Assembly (NCBI GenBank): GCA_027487775.1
Contig: JAIYCY010000025.1
Span: 459,692 to 523,691 of the forward strand
Reading direction: 5' to 3'
Length of the DNA: 64,000 nt
DNA from: Planctomycetaceae bacterium
GTDB lineage: Bacteria > Planctomycetota > Phycisphaerae > Tepidisphaerales > Tepidisphaeraceae
Part shown: positions 26,463 to 35,339 of the stretch, in pieces
Position numbering within the stretch: the stretch's first letter is position 1
Layout: each line of letters begins with the position of its first letter
The notes under the pieces: generated by a model
Told to the model about the DNA's origin: nothing
What the model saw: the letters and a program-made list of their open reading frames with translations, nothing else
The model's database searches: none
Made by a program: the position numbers and the translations under genes

Positions 26463-27737
26463 TCACCGCGACAGCGTCATCGCATAATCTTTGAACAGCT
26501 TAAGTCGCGTGAGCACGAGGATGAGGATCGGATAGACCAGCGCGAAGATACCGTTCAACAGCGCGCTGAAGATCGCCATCCAGGTCGAAAAGCCTCCCGG
26601 CAGCGGATTGAAGTTCACGGTGGTGGTGGTGGTGGTGGTTCCACCCGGTCCAACAACACTCCCGCCCACTGCGCCCGGTCCGCCGGGCACTTGTGCGAAC
26701 ATCGACCCCATCATTTGCGCCATCATCCACGGTTCGAGCATCATCACCACGAGCAGGACCCACACGATCTTCCACCAAGCCCATCGTCGATGAATCGACA
26801 GCCCGGCGCGCCGATCACGCAACATCTGGATCCCAGCCCACATCAACACGCCGGCCAGCAACAATCCGATCACCTGCGCCATCGCCTGAACTGCGATCAT
26901 CCCCCAACTCAGAGCCCATCCCGCAAAGGGCGTGATCATGGCAGGCGCAGCCGCGTTCGGATCTGCGGGCAGCGGTGCCCCCATCGGCAGATCCTCAAAC
27001 CGATCCACCTGCACGGCATTCGCGTTTTGTCCTGCGTCTTGTGCTGTGCGTGAGTTGGATGCATCGGGGTTTGATGCAATCGTCGGTGGATCGATCGTAC
27101 CCGAAAGCAACCGCCCGCCCCGCGTGTAGATCGACCATTCGGTCTGGTCAAACTCGATGCGCGCGTCCTTGAGTTCGATGTAGCTGGATCCGTCCGGAGT
27201 CTGACCTTGCCCGACGATGCGATTTCGCACATCCGCAGTCGTCGTCATCGCGGCATAATCGGGAAACATCGCCGCCCCGTGTGCTCGAAGGGCCTTGAGC
27301 AGGGTTTGTACATCCGGCCGAGCAGCGTCCTGGGAGATCAGTTCGACCCAGATTCGAGTCGCATCCAGATCGGGCAGTCGATCGGCTTCACGGGAGGTCG
27401 GGCTCAGCGTCGCGCCATCCTGCGATTGAGTTGCCGGCGCGAGGGTGGTCGTCGGTCCGGCCGGGATTTGGATGCCCGACATCATCCGCATCACGATCGG
27501 CTGACCCACGCCGATAAGCGCCTGCAAACCCATCCACACCGCGAGCACGATCGAGACGATCCCCATCGCCGTCCACAAGCCCGGCCGCTGAGAACGCTTC
27601 GTCGCATAAGCCAGCGCGACTGCGCCGCCCGCAGCAGTGTGCTGCGCGTGCGGCTCACCGCGCTCATCCACAGGCTCGGCGACGGGTGGATCGACCGGCA
27701 TGTTCGAAGGCTCTCGCGGGGGAACGTTCGGCATCAT
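26463..27737 (-). CDS. Membrane protein of unknown function
   Basis: 424 residues; ATG at 27737 (a second ATG follows at once). After a proline-rich cytosolic N-terminus there is one helix (AMGIVSIVLAVWMGLQALIGVG), then an extracytoplasmic part of about 190 residues containing RIWVELISQDAARPDVQTLLKALRAHGAAMFPDY. Three further hydrophobic segments follow: WGMIAVQAMAQVIGLLLAGVLMW, WWKIVWVLLVVMMLEPWMMAQMM and MAIFSALLNGIFALVYPILILVLTRL. A run of seven threonines (GGTTTTTTTV) lies in the last loop. The family is not recognised. Convergent with the dehydratase gene, 16 bases apart. Confidence 0.75.
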   Translation of the reverse strand: MMPNVPPREPSNMPVDPPVAEPVDERGEPHAQHTAAGGAVALAYATKRSQRPGLWTAMGIVSIVLAVWMGLQALIGVGQPIVMRMMSGIQIPAGPTTTLAPATQSQDGATLSPTSREADRLPDLDATRIWVELISQDAARPDVQTLLKALRAHGAAMFPDYAAMTTTADVRNRIVGQGQTPDGSSYIELKDARIEFDQTEWSIYTRGGRLLSGTIDPPTIASNPDASNSRTAQDAGQNANAVQVDRFEDLPMGAPLPADPNAAAPAMITPFAGWALSWGMIAVQAMAQVIGLLLAGVLMWAGIQMLRDRRAGLSIHRRWAWWKIVWVLLVVMMLEPWMMAQMMGSMFAQVPGGPGAVGGSVVGPGGTTTTTTTVNFNPLPGGFSTWMAIFSALLNGIFALVYPILILVLTRLKLFKDYAMTLSR

Positions 27738-27848
27738 GACAAACCATCATACCGATTCGATACCCAAACCAATGCCCGTTAACATGCAAGCGTTCGTCGA
27801 ATCGATCAAACGGTCATTGACCCCAAGTCCTTATCAGGAGATCCCGTC

Positions 27849-28871
27849 ATGCAATACGTCAACCTCGGCCGCACCGGATGCCGCGTCTCGCGTCTCTGTC
27901 TCGGCACCATGAACTTCGGCCCGCACACATCAGAGACCGACAGCTTTGCCTTGATGGATCAGGCATTGGAACTGGGCATCAATTTCTTCGATACCGCCGA
28001 CGTCTACGGTTGGAAGAAGGGCGAAGGCATCACCGAACAGATCATCGGTCGCTGGCTCGCCCAGGGCGGCGGACGTCGTGAGAAGATCATCCTCGCGACG
28101 AAAGTCTACAACGACATGGAACTCATCCCCGGCGATGTCACGATGCGCGGACGCGGACTCTCCGCCGTCAAGATTCGGCGCGGTTGCGAGGGTTCGCTCA
28201 AGCGTCTGAAGACCGACTACATCGATCTTTATCAGATGCATCACATCCATCGCGATTCTCATCCTGATGAGATCTGGCAAGCCTTCGATGTGCTGATCAA
28301 GCAAGGCAAGGCTGTTTATGTCGGCAGCAGCAACTTCGCCGGCTGGCACATCGCGCAATACAACGAGGCCGCGCGTCGGAACCTTTGCGTCGGTCTGGTC
28401 AGCGAACAATCCAAATATTCACTCGCAAGTCGGACGATCGAACTGGAAGTCCTGCCCGCCTGTCGCGCCTACGGCATGGCGGTCATCCCATGGAGCCCGC
28501 TGGAAGGCGGCTTCCTCGGCGGCGTGCTTCAAAAGGCCGCCGAAGGTCGCCGTGCCAACGAAGGGCTCCAAAAGCGCATCGACAAAGAGCGACCCCGACT
28601 CGAAGCCTGGGAATCTTTCTGCAAAGAATTCGGGCACCACCCCGCCGACGTCGCCCTCGCGTGGATGCTCCACAACCCCGCCATCACAAGCCCCATCATC
28701 GGCCCGCGCACCAGCGATCAACTGGCAACTTCCCTGCGCGCTCTCGACATCAAACTCACTGAACCCGACCTGCAGGCCCTCGACCGCATCTGGCCCGGCC
28801 CCAAAGGCCCCACCGATCAGGGTCTCGCCGACTTTAACGCCCAGGCCGCACCCGAAGCCTACGCGTGGTAA
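27849..28871 (+). CDS. Aldo/keto reductase
   Basis: 340 residues, ATG with AGGAG 8 bases upstream. NADPH-dependent reductase of the AKR superfamily, related to the voltage-gated potassium channel beta / YghZ groups. The tetrad is readable: Asp48 and Tyr53 in FFDTADVYG, Lys85 in ILATKVYND, and His131 in DLYQMHHIH. The cofactor region TSPIIGPRTSDQLATSLRAL is near the C-terminus. The YVGSSNFAGWHI and GLVSEQSKYSLASR blocks are typical. The substrate is not predictable. It stands alone between a minus-strand gene and the promoter of the tRNA-binding protein. Confidence 0.92.
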   Translation: MQYVNLGRTGCRVSRLCLGTMNFGPHTSETDSFALMDQALELGINFFDTADVYGWKKGEGITEQIIGRWLAQGGGRREKIILATKVYNDMELIPGDVTMRGRGLSAVKIRRGCEGSLKRLKTDYIDLYQMHHIHRDSHPDEIWQAFDVLIKQGKAVYVGSSNFAGWHIAQYNEAARRNLCVGLVSEQSKYSLASRTIELEVLPACRAYGMAVIPWSPLEGGFLGGVLQKAAEGRRANEGLQKRIDKERPRLEAWESFCKEFGHHPADVALAWMLHNPAITSPIIGPRTSDQLATSLRALDIKLTEPDLQALDRIWPGPKGPTDQGLADFNAQAAPEAYAW

Positions 28872-28955
28872 GCGCAACAATTCCCTTGAACGCTCGAAGC
28901 TCAAAGAAGACCGTTTCGCACCGAATCCACCCAAACAAAACCCGATTTTTTTTCC

Positions 28956-28984
28956 TTGACACCCAGCATCCATCTGTCTAACCT
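28956..28984 (+). promoter_or_regulatory. Probable sigma-70 promoter
   Basis: A perfect -35 TTGACA (28956-28961), a 17-base spacer and a weak -10 TAACCT (28979-28984). It precedes the tRNA-binding protein gene at 29062. The leader contains a hairpin CAGGCC, loop GGTGAAT, GGCCTG (29021-29039). Confidence 0.5.
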
Positions 28985-29061
28985 CTAACCAAACAGAACA
29001 TGAACAGACCATCCCGGCGGCAGGCCGGTGAATGGCCTGTCATCGTTCGGGAGTTTTGCCC

Positions 29062-29595
29062 ATGAGTTCGCCTGAGACGACGCCCAACCCGACCCATCCC
29101 GCCGCGACGAATCAAGTCGCGAATGGTCCAGTCGCGACTGGCCCCAGCACCCCCGTTTTGCCCGCAACGCACGCACCTTCATCATCGGCTGTATCATCGG
29201 GTGTATCAGGGGCTGTATCAGGGGCTGCGTCAGTATCGCCCGCGCCCGCCGGCACCGATCTTCCTGAAATCGTCTACGACGACTTCGCCAAGATCCAGCT
29301 CATCGTCGCCACCGTCGTCGAAGCCGCCGCCCATCCCAACGCCGACAAACTCCTCGTCCTCCAGATCGACATCGGCAACGGCCAGCGCCGTCAAATCTGC
29401 GCCGGCATCAAGGCGTGGTATGACCCGGCAAGCCTCGTCGGCAAACAAATCGTCGTCGTCAAAAATCTCGCCCCACGCCCGCTGCGCGGACAAGTCAGCC
29501 ACGGCATGCTCCTCGCCGCCACCGACCCCGCCACCGGCAATGTCGTCGTCCTTTCACCCAGCACACCCGTCGCCCCCGGAAGCTCCATCAAATAG
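29062..29595 (+). CDS. tRNA-binding domain protein (MetRS beta / CsaA-like)
   Basis: 177 residues from the ATG at 29062. About 60 residues of Ser/Ala/Thr/Val-rich low complexity (AVSSGVSGAVSGAASVS, encoded by a near-repeated trinucleotide pattern) precede an OB-fold tRNA-binding domain: IVYDDFAKIQLIVATVVEAAAHPNADKLLVLQIDIG, then RQICAGIKAWYDP, IVVVKNLAPRPLRGQVSHGMLLAA. These match the EMAPII-like C-terminal domain of methionyl-tRNA synthetase and free-standing Trbp111/CsaA. Here it is free-standing with a disordered N-terminal extension. It may serve as a MetRS beta subunit in trans or as an independent tRNA chaperone. The MetRS catalytic gene is not in the window. Confidence 0.87.
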   Translation: MSSPETTPNPTHPAATNQVANGPVATGPSTPVLPATHAPSSSAVSSGVSGAVSGAASVSPAPAGTDLPEIVYDDFAKIQLIVATVVEAAAHPNADKLLVLQIDIGNGQRRQICAGIKAWYDPASLVGKQIVVVKNLAPRPLRGQVSHGMLLAATDPATGNVVVLSPSTPVAPGSSIK

Positions 29596-29609
29596 TCCAA
29601 TCCCCAACC

Positions 29610-29641
29610 AACTTCTTACCATCCCAACTTCTTACCATCCC
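29610..29641. repeat. Two tandem copies of a 16-bp sequence
   Basis: AACTTCTTACCATCCC occurs twice in direct tandem, just after the stop codon of the tRNA-binding protein. No function is evident. Confidence 0.8.
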
Positions 29642-29802
29642 AACTCCACACCACCCCATGAATCTTTCCCCACAGTAAGGTCTGCCCCACCACAGAAAGG
29701 GACCAGCACCACCCCACAGGCTCCGAAACGCTCACCATCATCTTCCACGTCTTCCTCCGTGTCTTCCTTTGTGCCCTCCGCGCCTCAGCGGCCCCCCGGA
29801 CC

Positions 29803-31848
29803 ATGCTTCAGGAATTGCACATCTCCAACCTCGCGGTGATCGCCGAAGCAAAGGTCGATTTGCGTGGCGGGCTGAACTGCTTCACCGGTGCCACGGGCGC
29901 GGGCAAGAGTCTGGTCATCGGCGCGATCGAGCTACTCCTCGGTCTTCGCAGCGGGGCCGACATGCTCCGTGCCGGCGCGGATGAGGCTCGCATCACCGGC
30001 CGCTTTCATCTCGGCGTTGAGGCACCGCCCGATGTTTCGAACCAGGCCAAAGCGTGCCCGCTCGACGCGCGTCTTGTCGATATCGCAAGGCTCACCGATC
30101 TGCCACTTGAAGACGACGGCGGGGAAATCATCCTCACACGCCGGCTTCACGCTTCCGGACGCAGCTCCGCCACGCTCAACGGCCATCCGATCACGCTCGG
30201 CATGTTGAAACTCATCGGCGAAAAGCTCGTCGACATTCACGGCCAGCACGACGCACAATTCCTTCTCAAGCCGTCGAACCAACTCGACGTTCTCGACCGG
30301 TTTGCCTCCGCAGCTTCGCTGCGTCAGGCCTACCACAACGTCTGGCTCGAACTCGCAGAAGCGCGGCAGCGACTCGAACAACTCACGGTCGGCGAGAAGC
30401 TGCGCAGCCAGCAACTGGATCTGCTGCGGTTTCAGGCCGACGAGATCGATCGGACGGAGCCCGACCCCGCGGAGTTTCGCGAACTCGAATGCCGCGCTTC
30501 ACTCCTGGCGAACCTCGACCGGGTCCGCCGCGAGTCCATGGCCGCCTTCGCGGCTCTTTACGACGCCGACAATTCGATCCTTGATCGCCTCAAGCATACC
30601 GCCGCGATCCTCGCTGACCTTGCCACGCTCGATCCGAGCCTCACACCGATCGTCGAGCAGATGCGGAGCGGATTGATCCAACTTGAAGAGGCCTCATTCG
30701 ACCTGGGTCGTTACACGCGGCGTCTCGATCTCGACCCCGCCGAGCTGGCCGAAGTTCAGGAACGGCTCAACACGCTGAACCGCCTTCTCCGCAAGTACGG
30801 CCCGTCTATTGACGATGTCGTCGCCTTTCGAAAGCAAATCGGTTTGGAAATCCAGCAACTCGAACACTCCGCCACCGACGCCTCCGAACTCACCCGCCGA
30901 ATCATTCCGCTGGAAAGGTCGCTCATGGATCTCGGCCGACAACTCCATGAAGCACGTGCCCGGGCGGCGCAGGTTCTATCGCCCCGCGTCGACGCGCAAC
31001 TCGCCGATCTCGGCATGGAGCGAGCCCGCTTCAGTGTTCAGATCACCTCGACCGATGAGCCCGGTCCGTCGGGCATCGATTGCGTTGAGTTCTTGATCCA
31101 GACCAATCCCGGCCTGCCCGCGGCCCCACTTCGAAAAATCGCCTCCGGCGGTGAGACCGGACGCGTTATGCTCGCCATTAAATCCGTGCTCTCCCATTCG
31201 CAGCAAGGAAGAACCCCGCGCGAGTCACCTTCGGTTCTCCCGGCGTCAAGCGTACTGGTGTTCGACGAGATCGACGCCAACATCGGCGGACGCCTCGGCG
31301 CGATCATCGGCCGCAAGCTCCGTGATCTGTCGCGCGGACAACAGGTCCTCTGCATCACGCATCTGCCTCAGATCGCCGCCTTTGCCGACCACCATCTCAC
31401 CGTTCGTAAGCATCAGGTCGGTCAATCCACCACCACCACCGTCCGAACCATCGACGCGGACGACCGCATCGAAGAACTCGCCGAAATGATCGGCGGTTCT
31501 CGCATCACAGACACCACGCGAGCCCAGGCCCGCGAACTCCTCCACGAGGGCGTCTCCACCGCTTTGCCTGCTTCGACCGAGCACCGCAAGTGCGGGCCCA
31601 AATCGATCAGCCCCGCCGCGCACGAGCCTCGCGTCGTCACATCGATTGAGAGAATCGAGCCCACGCCGCGCCACCCCGCCGCCCCTATCGCCTCCGGGAC
31701 GCCTATCGCCTCGGGGTCTGCACTCGCCTCCGCGTTATCCGGCGCCAAGTCGGATCGACCGTTGAATTCTGCCTCGCTGCGGACGCCCAAAGGCAGATCC
31801 CCAGCCCCCCAAAGCCCGCCAGTCCGGAAAAGGAGGAGCCGCGCCTGA
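29803..31848 (+). CDS. recN: DNA repair protein RecN
   Basis: 681 residues. SMC-like ATPase acting in double-strand break repair. Seen: LQELHISNLAVIAEAKVDL and Walker A GATGAGKSL at the N-terminus, DIHGQHDAQFLLKPSNQLDVLD, a central coiled-coil with LLRFQADEIDRTEPDPAE, then the C-terminal half: KIASGGETGRVMLAIKSVL (signature), VLVFDEIDANIGGRLGAIIGRKL (Walker B) and QVLCITHLPQIAAFADHH. Normal RecN ends near the REL segment, about residue 585. Here roughly 95 more Pro/Ser/Ala-rich residues follow, ending in VRKRRSRA, an unusual basic tail. The gene starts 12 bases after a dispersed-repeat-like stretch. Confidence 0.94.
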   Translation: MLQELHISNLAVIAEAKVDLRGGLNCFTGATGAGKSLVIGAIELLLGLRSGADMLRAGADEARITGRFHLGVEAPPDVSNQAKACPLDARLVDIARLTDLPLEDDGGEIILTRRLHASGRSSATLNGHPITLGMLKLIGEKLVDIHGQHDAQFLLKPSNQLDVLDRFASAASLRQAYHNVWLELAEARQRLEQLTVGEKLRSQQLDLLRFQADEIDRTEPDPAEFRELECRASLLANLDRVRRESMAAFAALYDADNSILDRLKHTAAILADLATLDPSLTPIVEQMRSGLIQLEEASFDLGRYTRRLDLDPAELAEVQERLNTLNRLLRKYGPSIDDVVAFRKQIGLEIQQLEHSATDASELTRRIIPLERSLMDLGRQLHEARARAAQVLSPRVDAQLADLGMERARFSVQITSTDEPGPSGIDCVEFLIQTNPGLPAAPLRKIASGGETGRVMLAIKSVLSHSQQGRTPRESPSVLPASSVLVFDEIDANIGGRLGAIIGRKLRDLSRGQQVLCITHLPQIAAFADHHLTVRKHQVGQSTTTTVRTIDADDRIEELAEMIGGSRITDTTRAQARELLHEGVSTALPASTEHRKCGPKSISPAAHEPRVVTSIERIEPTPRHPAAPIASGTPIASGSALASALSGAKSDRPLNSASLRTPKGRSPAPQSPPVRKRRSRA

Positions 31849-32397
31849 TGCGATCGCGGTCACGATTCTTTTTTGTTGGGAAGCGTTGTTTCCTGTGGCG
31901 GCATGCGGTGCCGAAGCGATTTACGCGTGCATTTGACGGTGGGATGACGTGCGGTGTGCCCGTTTCGATATCGGGTAGGTCGCATGAATCGAGGAGTGTC
32001 CGGCGCCGGCCGCGACAGAAGGGTAATCTGGCGAATTGTTCGAATCAGATTTGCACTTGCATTCAATCCACTTGCGTCCTAGTATCGAATGCATCGAGAG
32101 AGCTGCAAAGCATCTCGAATACGACACCTCGATCCGGCGACCCGACCAGAACTTTGCCTTTCGTTTGAAGGGTGGATGCCTAGGTTGTTTGAGAGCTTGA
32201 AGTGATTGCTTTTTTGCGGTTGAAGGATGACGAGCGAAGGATGACGAGCATTGATTGTTGTGCTTTGCTCCGGAAGTGTCGGGGTTGATAACACGTCATG
32301 ACACGGGGCCGAAATCGCAGCATTTTTGCGAATGTCGCATGGGTTGTGCGACACCATCGTCCGTGTCGGGGGATTTTAATTGAGGGATGATTCAGAA
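31849..32397. other. Non-coding stretch between recN and a PilZ-like gene
   Basis: No supportable gene. It holds a weak promoter-like pair, TTGCAT (32057-32062) and TAGTAT (32080-32085) with 17-base spacing, and a 14-bp tandem duplication (GAAGGATGACGAGC) near 32223-32250. GC content looks lower than in the flanking genes. Confidence 0.4.
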
Positions 32398-32826
32398 ATG
32401 AATCCGCTATTTGAACCTGTGGCCCGTCCCACGTCTTTGGATGAACGACGAAAGACACGCCGACGCGTGGCGGGCGAAGCGTTTGTATTTATCACTGACG
32501 GTCCTGGCGCGGGGCTTCGGCATGAAGTGATTTGTCGAGACACGCCCGGCGGGCAGACGAACTTTCTGATCCGCACTGAACTTGCGGTCGGTCAGGTTGT
32601 TCAGATCGAGCCCGCCGAGCCCGGCCCGCGCAGGGCGGCGGAGGTGGTTCGCTGTCGGGCGCTTTCGACCGGTCGTTTCGAAGTGACCGCCGAGTATAAA
32701 AAGTCGCAGGATGCCCCGCGTCCGAGCGAGTCACAGCGGCGCCACGAGCGTCGTCTTGCCCGCCTGCAGGCCGTCCGCAACAACAGCGTCACGCTCGTGA
32801 CGCAGCAACGTCAAATCAAGCTCTGA
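32398..32826 (+). CDS. PilZ-like domain protein
   Basis: 142 residues from the ATG at 32398, preceded by GAGGGA. The pattern DERRKTRRRVAGEAFVF, then SxxG-like RDTPGGQTNFLIRTELAVGQVVQIE and RRAAEVVRCRALSTGRFEVTAEY fits a degenerate PilZ fold: an arginine-rich N-terminal strand followed by a six-stranded barrel. In c-di-GMP receptors RxxxR and D/NxSxxG motifs bind the ligand; RRRVAGE partly fits but the second motif is not canonical, so ligand binding is doubtful. A basic C-terminal helix follows. Cytoplasmic. No clear operon partner. Confidence 0.6.
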   Translation: MNPLFEPVARPTSLDERRKTRRRVAGEAFVFITDGPGAGLRHEVICRDTPGGQTNFLIRTELAVGQVVQIEPAEPGPRRAAEVVRCRALSTGRFEVTAEYKKSQDAPRPSESQRRHERRLARLQAVRNNSVTLVTQQRQIKL

Positions 32827-33079
32827 TCTGACGATCGCCACCCACCGCGCTGGTTGACAGGTTCCGTCACGGACTGCGAAGAGCGCCGGTGGCTTCGGTT
32901 CTATCAGGTCGTTCTCCCGCGACAATCGATGCAACGAAAGTCGTCAGGCGGCGTCTTTCAGATAAGGGCGACGCCATCTTCAGATTCACGCTTGGAATCG
33001 TCTGGATATGTTGCATCTGGGCTGGCGTGGCGTTGAGGAGTTTCTATGATCGGTTTTATAGGAGCAGACGTCGCAAGAC

Positions 33080-35182
33080 GTGCACCGTGCTGATCGTCCC
33101 GTGAACGCTTTAACCCCTTCATCTCATTCGCCGATCCGACGACGCATTCCGTGTCGCGTCGGGTCATGTCAGTCGAGCCGCATTCTTGAGGCGCTCGAAT
33201 CGCGTCGGCATCTAAGCACGACGCCATGGGGTTCGCTGCACTCGCTCATTCAGCACGACCGGCTCACGCAATCGATGCCGACGCTTTCCGGCGCCGGGCG
33301 CGTGGTGGCGGTCATTGATACGGGCGTCGATTACTCACACCCTGCGATTGGAGAGGGTTTTGGTCCGGGCTTCACGGTTGTGGGCGGTTGGGACTTTGTT
33401 GACAACGACCCCGACCCGCGCGACACCAGCCCCAACGGTCACGGCACCGCCGTTACGGGTGTGATCGCCGCCGAGCAGTTTATCTCTGGCCCGTTTCTTT
33501 ATTCTGGCATAGCTCCGGGCGTTCAGGTTGTGGCGTTGCGGATTGCGGAGGATGTCGAGAGCGTCCCCCTCTCGCGTCTGGAGGCGGCGCTCAAGTGGGT
33601 CGTCGACCACTCGAGCGAGTTCAACTTTGATGCGGTCAACATCAGCTTCGGGTTCGGTCGATTCACCGAGCCTTACATCGACGAAGTCATCGGCGATGAG
33701 CTGAATCAGCTTTCCGATTTGAACATCGTGGTGGTCGCCTCGTCGGGCAACGACAGCACGGCGGAGGGACCGGGTATTGATTACCCCGGCGCGCACCCGC
33801 ACGTCATCAGCGTCGGCGCGGTTGATTCGGGAGATGTCATCACCGAGTTTTCTCAGCGTGCAGCGATCATGGAGATTCTCGCGCCGGGCTCAGATGTCGT
33901 CACGCTCGGCATAGGCGGGACCTTTGCCCGCGTCACCGGCACGAGTTTCGCCGCCCCGATGGTGACCGGGACGGTCGCGCTATTGAAACAGATTGATCCG
34001 ACGCTCACGCCAGCATCGATCCGTTCAATCCTCCGTGCCAGCGCCTCAATCAACCTTGACGGTGATTCTGAGTTCGGCATGACGACGGGCATTCGATATC
34101 CGCGTCTCGACGTCTTCCGTGCCGCGAGCCTCGCCAATCTGCGTTTGCCTGCCGCACCAGAAGTCGCCCCGCCGATCGGTCGACGTGGGGATGCCAATGC
34201 CATCGAAGCCGATCGCTATGGCACATCGCACTTTCTCTACTTTGATGTGTCCAGCCGATCGATGCGTTACGCGACGCGCGCGCACAGCGGCGCATGGAGT
34301 TCGACGAGCTTCATCAACAACTCCATCCCCGACCAGGGGCAGTTCCTCAGCCTCGAACTCGACGCGTTCGGCAGGCCGCATGTCGCGTACTTCGACGGAC
34401 ACCAGGGCGATCTGGTATATGCCCTTCATGACGGCGAAGCCTGGCGGATCACCCCCGTCGACACGCGCGGAAGCGTCGGTCTGTATCCCTCGATTTCGCT
34501 CGACGCGCTCGATCAACCCAGTATCGCCTACTACCGGCGCACCAGCGGCGATTTGCGACTTGCCGAGCTGAATAGCGGCAGCAGCCTGGGCAATGTCGAC
34601 GGCTCAGGCGTTTGGTCGATCCGCGACATCGATCGCAACGACGACGTCGGTCGCTGGAGCAGCATGGCCCGCTCCGGCGATGGTCGTCTCGGCATCGTCT
34701 ACGAAAACACTTCCACCGGTGTCGTAAAGTTCGCACAGCAGGACGGCCTGCGGCAATGGAGCAATTCCGTCATCGATGCCACCACGCGCGGCGTAGCTTT
34801 TACGAGTGTCGTATTTGATCCCAACGGCGATCCACACATCGCCTATTACGATGCCAACCCCGCCGACCTCAGATATTCCACCAAGCGATTCAACGTTTGG
34901 CAGAACGCCACGCTCGCGACGCGCGGAGCGACCGGTCTTTACACGAACGTGCTGATCGATTCGCAAGGGCAAGCCGAAATCTTCTACTACGACCGCCGCA
35001 CAGATTCGACGCGCCGCGCCACGTACAACGGCGCGATTTGGAGCAACGTCGAAGTCGCCACCGGACGCGGCCGCTACCTGACCGCCGCACGGCTTACACC
35101 CGCGTTCGGTCAAAGCCCCGTCGGCGTCACGCTCGTCAGCTTCAGATCCTCCAACACACGACTCGTTTTCGATCTGGTGTAA
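33080..35182 (+). CDS. Secreted subtilisin-like serine protease with repeat C-terminus
   Basis: About 700 residues from a GTG at 33080; a GTG at 33101 is an alternative, and the AGGAG at 33059 is rather far. The N-terminus carries the LEPR-XLL-type motif ILEALESRRHLS (residues 35-46), found in large exported planctomycete proteins. The peptidase S8 domain has Asp80 (VAVIDTGVDYSHP), His121 (NGHGTAVTG), the oxyanion Asn224 (SSGND) and Ser289 (GTSFAAPMVTG), so it should be active. From residue ~375 to the end, six or so repeats such as LDAFGRPHVAYFDGHQGDLVYA, FDPNGDPHIAYYDANPADLRYS and IDSQGQAEIFYYDRRTDSTRRA suggest a beta-propeller or BNR-like fold. Tandem 22-bp repeats begin over the stop codon. 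Confidence 0.88.
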   Translation: MHRADRPVNALTPSSHSPIRRRIPCRVGSCQSSRILEALESRRHLSTTPWGSLHSLIQHDRLTQSMPTLSGAGRVVAVIDTGVDYSHPAIGEGFGPGFTVVGGWDFVDNDPDPRDTSPNGHGTAVTGVIAAEQFISGPFLYSGIAPGVQVVALRIAEDVESVPLSRLEAALKWVVDHSSEFNFDAVNISFGFGRFTEPYIDEVIGDELNQLSDLNIVVVASSGNDSTAEGPGIDYPGAHPHVISVGAVDSGDVITEFSQRAAIMEILAPGSDVVTLGIGGTFARVTGTSFAAPMVTGTVALLKQIDPTLTPASIRSILRASASINLDGDSEFGMTTGIRYPRLDVFRAASLANLRLPAAPEVAPPIGRRGDANAIEADRYGTSHFLYFDVSSRSMRYATRAHSGAWSSTSFINNSIPDQGQFLSLELDAFGRPHVAYFDGHQGDLVYALHDGEAWRITPVDTRGSVGLYPSISLDALDQPSIAYYRRTSGDLRLAELNSGSSLGNVDGSGVWSIRDIDRNDDVGRWSSMARSGDGRLGIVYENTSTGVVKFAQQDGLRQWSNSVIDATTRGVAFTSVVFDPNGDPHIAYYDANPADLRYSTKRFNVWQNATLATRGATGLYTNVLIDSQGQAEIFYYDRRTDSTRRATYNGAIWSNVEVATGRGRYLTAARLTPAFGQSPVGVTLVSFRSSNTRLVFDLV

Positions 35183-35260
35183 GCCCCAAGTCAATCCGGT
35201 GTAAACACCGAGTCGATCCGGTGTAGACACCGAGTCGATCTTGCGTAAACAACAAGTCGC
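35173..35260. repeat. Four tandem 22-bp repeats over the protease stop codon
   Basis: Four degenerate 22-bp units run 35173-35194, 35195-35216, 35217-35238 and 35239-35260. The second and third differ at one base and contain GGTGT-AA-ACACC, a short palindrome. The first unit includes the end of the subtilase gene. Confidence 0.8.
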
Positions 35261-35339
35261 TTCGCAATTGATCGAGCTTAGTCACAGCAGGTCACACCCG
35301 ATCGCAGCGGATCACACGTCGTCCTGCAACAACCGAAAT

